DNA of 64,000 nucleotides from Hypholoma sublateritium FD-334 SS-4 (Eukaryota > Basidiomycota > Agaricomycetes > Agaricales > Strophariaceae): contig KN817557.1 of the NCBI GenBank assembly GCA_000827495.1, positions 3,525 through 67,524 on the forward strand, in the 5' to 3' direction. Of the stretch, positions 41,800-53,849 are shown in pieces; position 1 is the first letter of the stretch; the number at the start of each line of letters is the position of its first letter. The translations under genes were made by a program, and so were the position numbers. The notes under the pieces are model-generated. The model did no database searches, had not been told where the DNA came from, and saw nothing but the letters and a program-made list of their open reading frames with translations.

Positions 41800-44111
41800 C
41801 TACTGCGCGCCGGGTTGGTCGACGTATACGACGAACTGTGGATGGGTAAGCATCAGCGTCGGTGGTAGGGTAAAAAAAAAACAGGAGGGAGGGGGGATCA
41901 ACACTGCGTTTATAACATCGCCCGAAAAGAAGTTCGGGAAATTCAACTTCATATATACCACTTTCACGTCCCCTCCCTCAAAAAAACCAAACAACACCCC
42001 AAAACTTACCGACTCATAAGGCCGCTCCGCCGCCCTCCCCTCCCTTGGCAAACTCTCCCTCAGCTCCGGCCGCGCAACCCAGCGACACCACGCGCCGCGA
42101 TCGTCCTGGTACCCCTCGTGCGGCGGGGGGTACGTCGCGAGCTCGTCGGGGAAGGCGAGGTGCGGCGGCGCGTACACGAGGAAGCCGGACGGCGTGAGGT
42201 GGTCGCCGCGCCGGTTCCAGTACCCGCGGCGCACGCGCGGGGGGCGGCGCGGGAGCGCGGGGGAGAGCGGCGTGGGGCGCGGCGGGCTGGGGTGCTGCGG
42301 CGGCTCGCGCGCGGGGTGGGGTGGGTTTTGAGTTTGAGTTTGGTTTTGGTTGGGGGCGGGGTAGGCGTGGGATGGGTAGGCCTGCGCGGGCGCGGGCGCC
42401 GTGTGCGCGTGCGCGGGGTGCGTGGGCGTCGAGTGCGCGTGCACATGCGTCGGGCGCGTCGGCGCCGAGTGCGAGTGCGTCGGCGTGCCGTACGCCGGGC
42501 GCACCCCATGCGGCGGGGTATGCGGCGCGCCATACGCACCCTGCGCGTGCGCCGGGGCGCTATGCGGCGGCGTGTGCTCCACCGCATGGCGCGCCTGGGC
42601 ATACGCCGACGCCGACGCCGACGCACTATGCGGCGCCGTGCGCTCCGCGGCGTACTGCGCCTGGGCGTACGCCGACGCCGACGCCGACGCGCTGTGCGGC
42701 GGGGTGCCGCCGTACGCAGGGGGTGTGTGCGGCGCGGCGGCGGCGGAGGCGGACGACGTGCGCGCGCGGCGCTCGTGCGTGGGCGCGGGCCCCGGGGCGG
42801 GGGCGAGGACGGCGGAGGCGGAGCGCGAGGGCATGAGCGGGGGCGCGGTGTACGCCGAGGGCTGGGGCGGGGGCGGCAGCGGGTTCGCGCGCGGGGGCGG
42901 GTCCGCCGCGCGCCGGTGCGTGTCCTGCCCGTGCGCGTGTGGTTCTGACGCACGGCGGGCGGGGTCCTGTGCATAAGGTTCCGGTACACGGCGCGTGTCG
43001 TCCTGGTGCGATTCCGACGTGCGGCGGTTGTCCTGCTCCGATGCGCGACGGACGGTGCGCGGGCCCGGACTCGCTTCCTTCGATCCTGGTGGTGTAGCGT
43101 GCGGGGTGACATACGGACTGGGGCCATAAGGACTGGGCGGGCCGGAGCCGGTGCGGTGCGGCGGGGTCGACGCCGGGGGGACGTACAGGGCGGTTGTATG
43201 CCGCGTCCCGAGGCGCTGCTCCGGCGCTGGGTACGTGAGCGCACGGGCGTCCTTCGGCTGCTCGCGCGGCTGCTGCTCTGGGCGACGAGGGCGCCGCTCG
43301 GGGATGGTGCCAAGGCTGCGGGTGGCGGGGACAGGCTGTGGATGGCGGGTCCGTGGTGCGAGGCCGGTGGGCGGGAGGGCGGGGGTGGCGAGGACGAGCG
43401 GGGAGAGCAGCGCGCCGAGGTCGGCGTCGGCGGCGAACATGCTTGCGGGCTCATCGGAGATCGCGGGGCGGTCGGAGAGCATCGGCAGCTTCCACGACTG
43501 CGCGGCGGGCATCGTGGCGTGGCGCGCGAGCGGGCTGCGGTAGTGCTCCGGCGTGCGCACGATGCTCGCCGAGAACGTCGGCTGCAGCTCGCGCTTCTCG
43601 GTGTAGTCGCCGGGCTCCCGCGGCTGCTGCTGCTGCGGCTGCTCGTCGTCGTCGTCGGCGAGGGTGCTCGGATTCCAGATCCACGGCGTGTGCACGACGG
43701 GCTCGGGCTGGCCCTGGCGGTAGTACTCTTCGCTGGACAGACGTCAGATGGCGGGCGATGGGGCATCGGACGGACGTACATGGAGATGGGGACCATGTCC
43801 ATCAGCCCCAGCGGGTTGTCCGACAGCTTCGTCGCCAGATACTCCGCACTCGGCGCCCGCGGCTGCCGCTTGTACGGGTTGAACGATGGTTGTTGCTGCT
43901 GCTGCTGCTGGGGGATCCAGTGGCGGCTGGGGACCCAGGGGACGTGCACCTGCTGCTGCCCCTTGCGCGCCTGGAACGCCGGGTTGAACTTCCAGAAGCC
44001 GGCCTGCCACTGCTGCGCGTTCACGCCCGCCGGGACCGGCGGCGCCCCTGCGTACGGCGGCGGCGGCCTCCCGTGGGCCTGCTGCGACGCGGACGTGTAT
44101 GTAGTCGCCAT
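41800..44111 (-). CDS. 696-aa Pro/Ala-rich conserved basidiomycete protein of unknown function
   Basis: Three exons: 44111-43780, 43732-42010 and 41835-41800. The 47-base first intron (GTACGT..CAG) joins LMDMVPIS to IEEYYRQGQPEPVV; the second (GTAAGT..CAG) leads to an 11-residue last exon ending VYVDQPGAQ. The N-terminal third is ordered and conserved in style: QQWQAGFWKFNPAFQARKG, a poly-Gln run, FNPYKRQPRAPSAEYLATKL, then VHTPWIWNPSTLADDDD. The middle is disordered, with two about 63-base tandem repeats (near 42590-42710) encoding PHSASASASAYAQA. A second conserved block near the C-terminus has GYWNRRGDHLTPSGFLVYAP and PHEGYQDD. No enzyme motif or membrane segment is seen. I recognise only that similar proteins are common in Agaricomycetes. 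Two partial copies exist in this window. Confidence 0.85.
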
Positions 44112-44368
44112 TCAAGGTGGGTGCTGAGCCACCCACCCGCGCCCCATATGTCCCCCAAGGCCCTTCCCACGCACAGCCTTCTCCCACACAAAAAACTTTT
44201 CAACGCCTTTTGTTGGACGGCCGGTTTTGTGCTAGCGCGCATCATATGCCGTGTCACCGCTATCATTCGTCGTCGTTGTGGGTCCGGAATTGTATGTTGT
44301 CTGACGACGCACAGACGTTGTGCGAAGCGCGCTGCCGACGGTCCGCTGTGCGACATGCGTGAGACGCC
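44112..44368. other. upstream region of the 696-aa gene
   Basis: Short GC-rich promoter region without a recognisable TATA box; nothing else supported. Confidence 0.4.
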
Positions 44369-44645
44369 GCAGAGTAACGCTCGCAGAGCGCAGAAGCGGG
44401 TACAGCGCACAGATGCAACAAACAATGCAAATACCCGTATCGATATCCATAATCCCCAGCGCTGTGCGCCGCAGCCCCGGGTCGGTGTCCCGAACGCCGC
44501 AGAGGCACGCTCGCTGAGCGCAGAAGCAGGTACGGCGCGGAAGCAGGTACAGCGCATAAGCAGGTACGGCGCGGAAGCGGGCACCGCGCACAGACGCAGC
44601 GAACAATGCAATAACCCGTATCGATGTCCCCAGCTCGGTGCGCCG
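44369..44645 (+). repeat. tandem repeat block
   Basis: Two large units start GCAGAGTAACGCTCGCAGAG (44369) and GCAGAGGCACGCTCGCTGAG (about 44500), both running to a CAATGCAA..CCCGTATCGAT segment and GTGCGCCG. The second unit contains about four extra copies of a 17-20 base subrepeat (GAAGCAGGTACGGCGCG). Confidence 0.75.
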
Positions 44646-46101
44646 TGCCACAGACCCTGCACTGCGTCCCCAGGAGCCCGACAATACCACACCCGCCGTA
44701 TGCGTGCGGTCTACGCGGAATCAGAGCAGGACGCACGGTACCGTTGAGCGGTGCGCGGTGCGCGGTGGCGAGCGCAGGGCCGCGCGCCACCCCGCCCGAT
44801 GTGCGTCTTCGCGCGTTCATGGAAAAATTTCCATCAACAGCGCGCCTCCCCGACACGGCGCACGCACGCCCAGTGGCGACTACCTCGCCAGCGCAGATTC
44901 ACCGAAAGCGAACTAAGCGTGCCGCCGCCGAATCCACACATGGGCCTCACCACCCTAATCACCACCACCACCTTCAATATTAGCATAAACACCTGTAACG
45001 CACTGCCGATGCGTCCGAGCGCGCCGCGACCAAGCGCAGGCGGAGTGGTGTCCAATATCCAACGTTCGCGTGAGAGTGAACGCGCTCATAACATTTGACA
45101 TGGGCAAGCCACCGGCAGTAGCGATCATGTCCAGGCTCTTCTGCACGAGTGGAATACCACCCGCCATATACCAGAATCATTTCGGTTCTTAGCGGCAAAT
45201 GCAATGCTACTCATGATCGCGCGCGTCGAAGATGACGCTCATGCTGATCACGCATTTGCACCCCAAATTGCACTCCAAATACTCCTGGATAAGCTGGATA
45301 TTCGCAGTCACTCACGCCATCCCTGCGGGCAACATCATCTTCCGCGGGCAACATCTCAACGCAGCGCACCGCAGAACCAGCCGCCCATCCGTCTTTCCAC
45401 CCCGCCAATTCCACCCGCATCCAACTGCCACACGCACATCTCCACTCTCCCTCAGGGGGACGTACAATGCACCCAAGAAACGGACCAGATCAGTGTCCGT
45501 GCGCGAACCACACCACAAAATAGCACGAATGGGAGGAGAACTCTGACGTGCGTCGTGTAGAGCACGGCCGCATCCATACCCTCACACCGCCAGCCCGCTT
45601 CTGCACATGCACCACCACCACCACCACCACCAATCACCACTCAACCCGCTGGACCATGCGCCCATCCACCTGCATGACTGCCTCGCGCTCGCGCCCCGGA
45701 CCCGTCTCATTTTCCCGCTCCTTGCTCTCCTCTGCATCCTGCACGCCACCTATGAACATGTTCACTTCTGGCATTGGCCGCTGAATTTATTGCACTGCAA
45801 TTTCGTCGTCTGCCGCCCGACGCAGCATACATGACACCGCCCCGCAGGCGTCGTAGCCGCGGTGCAGCGCGCTTATATGCATGCAGTGCGTCTGCGGACT
45901 GGCTCGACGCGGGCGATGGCTGCACGGCGAGCTCGGGCCACATGGCGGGTAGAAAACCGCACACCGACCGATGGCATGTCAAATTGATATCCAAATATTT
46001 AACACATAAGCAGCCACGGTACTCTCTACATCAATCCGTCCTTTCCTCGACTGAGCCCTCCAGCAACGCCATCTGCCTGCTTTTCCAGAAGATCGGGTAA
46101 A
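44646..46101. other. intergenic, no gene recognised
   Basis: Contains a CAC trinucleotide run at about 45607-45634. Frames of 60-120 codons on both strands have no recognisable motif. Confidence 0.4.
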
Positions 46102-46735
46102 CTAATTGAGATAAAGCGTGGTAAATATTATTCCCATTTCCCGCATGTCCTGCTCCTGTATCATTTCGTAGCCGGGTGAATCCCCGCTTGACCGCAATTG
46201 CACCAAAGGGCCGGAAGTTGTTTGCTTGGCCTTCAAATCGGCAATAAACTTGGCTGATATGTTGTCCTGCTCTAGGAGATAATAATCGCCGTTCTTAAGC
46301 CAAGGAAGGCGGAAGGAGTGAGGATGTGTTCCAGAGGGTAGGGGTGCCCCAGTTATTGTTTTGCGGAACAGAGGAACAAGGAGTATTGGTACATGAACAC
46401 CTAGGTGTGTCATTGATATTGGCTCAATGGATGGGTATTCGTGTAATTCTGTCCAGTCAAACGGAGAAGATCGGTCTTCATATTGACTGATGTTACTGGG
46501 AATGAGTGTGTTGCTGGAATGGTTAAAAAGATCCAGAAATATCGCCTTTCTGTCCACGGTTTCACAAACAAGACGCCTAAATGCGGTCGGCAATCCTTCA
46601 CCATATGAAACAGAAATTGATACCCCAAAAAGACCCGTCAGGGAGTAGACTTTACTTCCTCTCGCGTAATGAGGCGAGCTGGAAAACCCGGGATATAGGA
46701 AGTAATTTGACTTCCATTGAATACATTTCCAGCTC
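46102..46735 (-). pseudogene. truncated relic of the HET-domain gene
   Basis: From about 46735 down to the stop at 46102 the minus strand reads SKVYSLTGLFGVSISVSYGE, GLPTAFRRLVCETVDRKAIF, LDLFNHSSNTLIPSNISQYE, SIEPISMTHLGVHV and GYEMIQEQDMREMGI. This parallels the C-terminal half of the protein at 54700-56220. The entire HET domain is missing, and a segment of about 60 residues before the end is deleted. The frame upstream of about 46750 is unrelated sequence shared with 49.6-50.0 kb. Confidence 0.88.
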
Positions 46736-47510
46736 GTAACTTGTAATCGTCCAGAAGGGCTAAGAGAGATCAACGCGCGTGACGACGGCGCTGTACCTCC
46801 CGGGTCGGTGGAGTGCACAAGGTCGCCAATACCTTGCGGGGGAAGCCGGCGCGGCGGTAGTGCACATGCCAGCATGCCGTAAAATGGCCGCCAGAACGCC
46901 ACTGTCATAATAAGCGCTCGTTGTATTCTTGCACGCGCGCGTGAGTCCGCGCCGTGTCAGACTTGCGGTGCTAACGCAGGGTCAAGAGACACACCAAACA
47001 GCGAAGCCGTGGTCTGCGAGCGCGGACAAGAAAAAAAGCAGGGCGATGCACAAGTCGTTCACATGTTTGTATAGCGCAACTGGAGGCCTGTTAACAGCTG
47101 TTAATGGCGGCCATCCTACGAGTATAGCGAGTGCTTGAGTGGCGACAGTCCGGCGTTGGGAGCTGGCTCCATTCAGATATGATGAACCAGGGGACGGGGA
47201 CAATGGCATACAGGGCCTCTGACAGATAAATTACGTGAGCCGGGGGCCAGGGAGAAAAACAACAGAACCGCTAGCGTGACATGGGCCAGAACCACGGGTG
47301 CGAAAAGCACAAATCGAAGCACGCTTTTTCGTCGCTTTCTCGCTTATTTACGCAAATAAGGGCCTCCCTTTGACGTGGGTAGATACCTTTCCCAGGAAAT
47401 CTGCGCTCGTGTATTGGACGGGGAGTCGTTAGCGTTCCCGCCGGGGATAGCAAGTCTTCATCACATCCTCGTGTTCGAGGTGCAGATCTAAGGAACGCCG
47501 CGCAGGCGTG

Positions 47511-47518
47511 ATATAAGG
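47511..47518 (+). promoter_or_regulatory. TATA-like box of gene A
   Basis: ATATAAGG at 65-72 bases before the start codon, conserved at the same place before gene B. Confidence 0.6.
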
Positions 47519-47582
47519 GTGTTCATGGATAGCAGCACAAAACATCTTTCGCCTTTCTTCCCCACCACACGCTTCACATACT

Positions 47583-49122
47583 ATGTCCCAATCTCACTAC
47601 ACTCCTCAGCCGTCTGAGTATAGCTTTTCGGATTACTCTGTGCCGTTGTTTCACACCTCCAACGAAACAAAAAGCGCGCAGAATTTTTGTGCGTTAATGC
47701 TTAGCCTTTTGAACGGAGCAAACACTGACCATCATTATAGTGCCGGGATTTGCACCACACTTTTCAGCGCTGTGGAACGCGTTGGGGCCGGTTGACCCGA
47801 CGTCGACATCGTCATTAATGGGAGGGACTGCGGCGCATCCCGTCTCGTTGCCCGCCACCCTTGGCTATCCAGGAAGTTCGCCACCTCCTTCCCGTCAGTA
47901 CCTACTTATCATTTTGACGGGCGAACCTCATGGATTGTTACATGCTGCAGTCACACATTCTGGGGATAACAGCCCGGCCTCCGAGTCGTCGACGCTCCTG
48001 TCGACCTCACCAAGCGCCCCAGCCAACTGGCCTCTGGCGATTCGATTTTGGCAGGACTCATGTATGTAACATCACATCTTGAGCCTCACTGATATCACTG
48101 ATATATTCACCGTGCAGCACTACTTGCAACTGATAATCACCCTGAAAATCCACCTCCAGATCGAAATAGAGGGGATCAGTGTGAGTTCTCAAACAATTCA
48201 TTGCAGTACAAACAATGATCGCATTATAAGCAGCTCATGAAACGTGGAATGCATATCAACACTCCACCATCCGCCACAATCTCCTCAATGACGAGGGGAT
48301 TGAAGCAAAACACAACAAATTTGAACTGCCCGCTAGCGTTGGTCAAATATATACCAGCGAGATTGGCGCGGAGAACGATTCCCCGAACGCGCTGCAGGTC
48401 CAAAGGTACATGTTTGGCAATCCCCTCATGAATGAAAGGAGAGTTGGCTGATGATAGCGATAGCACCGACGACGACGTCTCACGGGGAGCCAGGAAAGGG
48501 AAGAGGAAAGCGGACGACTCACCTTCCACTGATGACAGCGATCCACCATCGCGCAAACGAGGTACGCTCGTTGTCGCAATTTCAGACCCGTCATCTAATT
48601 GTAATTCCAGCGCGCCTACCCGTCTATGAGGACCACTCTGTAGAAGGGGATCAGCAAGCCTCTTCGACGAGTGGGTACCAGGTAGAGATGCACCAGGGCG
48701 AATGCTACACGGCCTCAGCGCCTGGGAACCACGCGCCAGCGCTGGGGCAGAGCGGTAGCCGTATGATAGAGAAACCAGACAAAGAGTATCCCTTCTACAA
48801 GCACGTCGGCACCGTGAATATTAAAGGAGAAGCTAGGACTCGAAAATTGCGCATGCAAGATTACCTCGCAGATACAGCCGGTGCGTGCGCCCCGCCTGTT
48901 TCGTTATGCTTGCTGACCGTGGCCGCAGAATCGTCGACTGCTTTGACTGCAACTGAAGCACCAGCTGCGCTTGATATAGGGTTGTCGTCCGAGAACAGAG
49001 ACGTAGCGAGAAATGCGGTATACGAGGAGAATGGGGGATACAATCGATTGCTATGGATGGATGGAGGGAAACGGGTCTCCACACGTCGTCGTGCGCCGAT
49101 AAGATCTTCCATCCGAAAATAG
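47583..49122 (+). CDS. unrecognised seven-exon gene, copy A (409 aa)
   Basis: Exons 47583-47688, 47741-48061, 48118-48180, 48234-48405, 48458-48561, 48611-48880 and 48929-49122 join in frame to 409 aa. All six introns have GT..AG ends and are repeated in copy B, which supports the model. The 52-base fourth intron (GTACATG..TAG) contains in-frame stops, so retention would truncate the protein. The chain starts with a Ser/Tyr-rich segment (SHYTPQPSEYSF), then RQYLLIILTGEPHGLL, a Ser-rich stretch, ETWNAYQHSTIRHNLLNDEG, and NALQVQ. An acidic patch precedes GARKGKRKADD and PSRKRG, two likely nuclear localisation signals. The C-terminus is basic (KRVSTRRRAPIR). No signal peptide, membrane segment or catalytic motif is seen. 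Family unknown; a nuclear, largely disordered protein is the best reading. Confidence 0.75.
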
Positions 49123-49884
49123 CGCATCACCTGATCGCCGGATCATCGCGTTGCCGGATTTGGCAATCGATTGCGCTGGGCGTACACCAATTTACTTTCT
49201 CTGTGTACTTTTTCTTATGTATAATTTCATGGGCCAGCGTCGTGTAGAGTGCGGCCGGAAATTGAACTAAACAAAGCGGCGCGCCGTGGTCATGACATCC
49301 CAGAGCCGCACAGCGCGTGCAGAGGAACTCCGCGGAAGGATTGACAACTCGAATGTCGGGCGCCGCGCATATCCCTCGCAGCGTGTCTGATACCTACGCC
49401 AGCCTGCCTGACTGGTAAATGAGCGCCCCGGCTTCTAAGCTTGTTCAGAGTGCCTGTGAATATTTATAATTACGGGTTATGTGCCAGTCTTTCAAAGGCA
49501 CGGTGAAAAGAGCAGAGCGATTGCGACCGTGTAGCCTGCGATGCATGGGTTTCGCGATTGAAACCACTCGTCACCCACGGTTTTAACAGTAAAATTACCG
49601 GCCTTTCCATCACACGATTTCTGCTCAGATTCGAACCCCAACGGGCTCATCACCTAGTATTCCAGCAGCCCAGAAGCAGCGCACACGACAAACAGACCCA
49701 CCAGCAGTTCTTACATCGATGCAGAACACATCGCTAGACATCCTGCGCGGCCATCTTCCACGCCACATTACCCGCCGGATATCCGGCATATCGCCCCCGA
49801 CTCGCCTCTGGTCTTGATAAACGACACGCGCAGTATAGCGGGCAGAAGGGCTATGGTTCACGACTCCACGCGTGGCTGCGCTGG
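49123..49884. other. spacer between duplicated units
   Basis: No gene supported. GTTATGTGCCAGTC near 49478 recurs at about 53385, so remnants of a third unit flank may lie at 53.37-53.82 kb. Confidence 0.45.
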
Positions 49885-50616
49885 AAACGAGAGCGATCAG
49901 CGCGTGTGTCGACGGCACTGTGCGTCCCGAGAACAATGCTCGGATGGATTGCACAGGGTCGCCAATACGGTGGGGGGAGACCGGCGCACCGGTAAGTAGT
50001 GCACATGGCATGCCGTAAAATGGCCGTAAGAACGCCACTGCCTTGATAGGCGCTCGTTGTAATCTTGCATGCGCACATGGGTCCGCGCCGTGTCAGACTC
50101 CCGGCACTAACTTAAAGTCAAGCAGACATACCAAACAGCGAAGCCATGTCCTACGAGCGTCGATCGACAAGAAAAAAAGCGAGGCGGTACAGAAGTCGTG
50201 CACATGTTGGATCTGTTGACTGCGGAGTCATTGGCCATCCTGCGAGTATAGTGTTTGAGTGGCGACAGTCCAGTGAATGAAGCTGGCCTCATTCGGATAT
50301 GATGAACCAGGGAACGGGGCCAAAGGCATGCAGGGCCTCTGATAGATAAATTACGAGAGCCGGGGCCAGGGAGAAAAACAATAGAACCTCCTGAGTGACA
50401 TGGGCCAGAACCACGGGTGCGAAAAGCACAAATCGAAGCACGCTTTCTCGTTGCTTTGAAACAATGGCCTTCCTTTGACATCGGCAGGCACATTTTACTG
50501 GAACTCTGTGCTCGTGTATTGGGGGGAGGAGCCATTAGTGTTCCCGCCGGGGATAGAAAGTCCTCATTCTATCCTCGTGTTCGACGCGCAGATCTAAGGA
50601 ACGCCACACAAACGTG

Positions 50617-50624
50617 ATATAAGG
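50617..50624 (+). promoter_or_regulatory. TATA-like box of gene B
   Basis: ATATAAGG at 65-72 bases before the start codon, as for gene A. Confidence 0.6.
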
Positions 50625-50688
50625 CCGTCTACGGATGGTGGCTCAAACGTTCTTTTAACTTTATTCCCCACCATACGCTTCACGTCCT

Positions 50689-52695
50689 ATGTTCCAATCA
50701 CACTACACTCCTCAGCCGTCTGAGTATAGCTTTATGGGTTACTCTGCGCCGTTGTTCCAAAGCTCCAACGAACCAAAAAGCGCTCAGAATTATTGTGCGT
50801 TGATGCTTAGCCTTTTCAACGGAGCATTAACAAAGACTGACCATCATTATAGCGCCGAAATTCGCACCGCACGCTTCAACGCTGTGGAACGCATTGGGGC
50901 CGGTTGACCCGGCACCGACGACGTCATTCATGGGAAGGACTGCAGCGCATTCCGTCCCGTCGCCCGGCGTCAACCGTGGCAATCCAGCGAGTTCATCATC
51001 TCAAAATGGCAGTTGGCTACCTCCTTCCTGTCAGTACCTGTTTATTACTTTGACGCGAAAACCTCACGGATTGTTAAATGCGGCAGTCACCCATTCTCAG
51101 GATAACAGCCCAGCGTCCGAGCCATTGACTCTCCTGTCAACCCCACCAAGCACCTTTTGGAACGACTCATGTATGTAGTATCACATCTTGAGCCTCACCG
51201 ACATCACTCATATATTCACTGTGCAGTGCTCCTTCCGACTACGTTCCAATCTCACTACACTCCTCAACTATCTGAGTACAGCTTTATGGGTTACTCTACG
51301 CCGTTGTTCCAAAGCTCCAACGAACCAAAAAGCGCTCAGAATTATTGTGCGTTAATGCTTAGCCTTTTCAACGGAGAATTAACGAAACTGAGCATCATTA
51401 TAGCGCCGAAATTCGCACCGCACTTTTCAGCACCGTGGAACGCATTGGAGCCGGTTGACCCGGCGCCGACAACGTCATTCATGGGAGGGACTGCAGCGCA
51501 TCCCGTCCCGTCACCCGCCAACTGTGGCTATCCAGCAAGTTCATCTCATAATGGCAGTTGGCCGCCTCCTTCCCGTCAGTACCTGTTTATTATTTAGACA
51601 CGCGAACCTCATAGATTGTTACATGCGGCAGTCTCACATTCTCAGGATAGCAGCCCGGCGTCAGAGTCATCAACTCTCCTGTCAACTCCACCAAGCGCCG
51701 TTTGGAAGGAGTCATGTATGTAATATCACATAAAGAACCTCACCGACATCACTCATATATCCACCTTACAGTGCTCCTTCCAACTGATCATCACCCTGAA
51801 GATCCACCTCCAGATCGATACAGAGGGGATCAGTGTGAGTTTTCAAACATTTCATTGTGGTGCACACAATAATTGTATCACAAGCAGCTCATGCGATGTG
51901 GAATGCATATCAACAATCCACAATCGACCACATTCTCCTCAATGATGAGGGGATTGTGCTAAAACAGAACAAATTTGGACTGCCCACTAGCGCTGGTCAA
52001 TTATACACCAGCGAGATTGGCGCGGAGAACGATGCCCCGAACGCGCTGCAGGTCCAAAGGTACATGTTTGGCAATCCCCTCATGACCGAAAGGAAAGTTG
52101 ACTAATGATAGGGATAGCAGCAACGACGACGCCTCACGGGGAGCCGGGAAAGGGAAGAGGAAAGCGGACAACTCACCCTCCGCCGATGGCAGTGATCCAC
52201 CGTTGCACAAACGAGGTATGCTTGTTGTCGCAATTTCAGACCCATCGTCTAATTGCCGTTCCAGCGCGCCTGCCCATCTCTGAAGACCACTCTGTGAAGG
52301 GGGATCAGCAAGCCTGTTCGACGAGTGGATACCAGGTAGAAATGCACCAGGACGAATACTACACGGTCTCAGCGCCTGAGAAACACGCGCCAGCACTGGG
52401 GCAGAGCGGCAGCCGTATGACAGTAAAAACAGACAAAGAATACACCTTCTACGAGCACGTCGGTGGCGTGAATAGTAAAGGAGACGCCAGCACTCGAAGA
52501 CGGCGCATGCATGATCAAGATTTCTTCGCAGATACAGTCGGTGCGTGCGCCCCACCTGTTTCTGTACCCTTGCTGACCGTGGGCGCAGAACCGTTAACTT
52601 CTTTGACTGCCCCTGATGCGCAGGAGAGTGGGGGGCTCAATCGATGGCGATGGGTGAGTGGAGGGAAGCGGGTTAGCACACGTCGTCGCCGATAA
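50689..52695 (+). CDS. unrecognised gene, copy B, with duplicated 5' exons and a premature stop
   Basis: Exons: 50689-50794, 50853-51170, 51227-51346, 51404-about 51714, 51772-51834, 51888-52059, 52112-52215, 52265-52540, 52589-52695. The third and fourth exons are a second copy of the first and second. The spliced frame runs from the first module straight into the duplicate (DSLLLPTT then FQSHYTPQLSEYSF), so the duplication is in-frame. In the fourth exon a TAG at 51595-51597 follows QYLFII, where the other modules have Leu-Thr (LIILTGEPHG, LFITLTRKPHG). Unless read through or spliced out, the product ends there. Beyond the stop all remaining exons are intact (NAYQQSTIDHILLNDEG, GAGKGKRKADN, KRVSTRRRR-stop), so decay is recent. 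It may be a pseudogene or a truncated protein. Confidence 0.65.
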
Positions 52696-53840
52696 AATCT
52701 GCCATCCAAAAATACAACATCACCTGATCCCCGGATCATCCCGTTGCCGGATTCATCCGCCTTCAAACTGGACAATCGATTGCGCTGGGCGGTCTACTAA
52801 TTTATTTTCTAGGTGCACTTTTTTTGCATATGATTTTAAGGGAGCCGTAATGATTAGTAGTTCATTTAGCTTATTTTTCGTCTCTTTTGTATATTTTTTA
52901 TTTATACCTAATCAGATCTTGTATTCAATTTATATCCGTGGTTATACTTCCGCGCATTGTACCAATAAGTACAGAGCAGATCGTCAGGCTCTGTTTGAGG
53001 GATTATTTTACGTGATATGAGCGTAGCGATGTGGTGCGATATCATTCTTGGTTGTGACGTGCTACCCGTCGTGCGTAAAATTGGGATGCAAAAGTTTTTA
53101 AAAAAGCAGCTGTATCTTGAAAGACCTCGGCTTTGCTTGCCTGGATCTTCTACTCACACATTAGTCCATATTCCAGAACCGTTTCAACGCCTAGCCACAA
53201 ATAAATTCTACTAAGCGACCTGCCAAATCATCGAAAACGGGCTCACATCGCGCGTTGGCATCCCAAACTGCATTTGAATGCTCTCTTGTCTTTTCTCCCA
53301 ATGCTGCACCCTAAGCACCATATACGTAATCCACATCTAGGCTCTAGCGCCGCATAGCGTGTGGATATGCGCTCCGTACGCACGGGTTATGTGCCAGTCA
53401 CTAGAAGACGAGGCGTAGCGGGGCTTACGACCCATATCCAGTGACAGCGCCGCTTTTAAAGTCTCTGCGCGCGCGCCTGAGGCTCTTGAACAATCTATTT
53501 GGACCGGACTGAGGTTTACGGCGATGAGAGGAGCAGAGACTCGAGCGGTACCCACGGTTTGTGAGGGCCGAACACAAACAGCGCGCTCAACGAGTCGCTC
53601 AAATCAACACGCACACCATCTGCCCATGCCACACGCGGCCCATTTTACATGATATTTTCAAACGCGTCTCCGGAAAGTCGCCACAAGTCGCCCCCCTAGT
53701 CAGGGAAATAAAACGGCGTAACGGACGAGAAAAACGATGTCGTCCTAGAGCCCACGCATGGCTGCGCCGCCGCGCACTGGCAGGTGGCGAGAGAGATCGG
53801 CGCGCGTAACGGTGGCGCTCTACGTTCCAGTCTAGCTCAA
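52696..53840. other. non-coding stretch
   Basis: AT-rich from 52800 to 53020, then moderate GC. 53370-53820 carries words shared with the spacer and start of unit B (GGTTATGTGCCAGTC, CCACGCATGGCTGCG, GAGAGATCGGCGCGCGT), probably a third decayed unit edge. No gene supported. Confidence 0.45.
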
Positions 53841-53849
53841 TTTCGACGA

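Larger units (their letters stand above)
46755..49240 (+). repeat. segmental duplication, unit A (pair with 49885-52840)
   Basis: About 2.5 kb containing gene A and about 800 bases of its upstream region are repeated in the same orientation as unit B. Shared landmarks include GTAAAATGGCCG, GACATGGGCCAGAACCACGG, GATATAAGG before the start, and CATCACCTGATC after the stop. Confidence 0.85.
49885..52840 (+). repeat. segmental duplication, unit B (pair with 46755-49240)
   Basis: Same content as unit A but about 500 bases longer, because the first two exons of the gene are present twice inside it. Confidence 0.85.

Noticed and set aside
42118..43695. Several long plus-strand frames opposite the 696-aa gene
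   Set aside because: Arg/Gly/Cys-rich antisense shadows of a GC-rich coding exon.
44955..45560. Short frames such as the one reading GGIPLVQKSLDMIATAGGLP on the minus strand
   Set aside because: Isolated 60-70 codon segments without neighbours, splice support or a recognised family.
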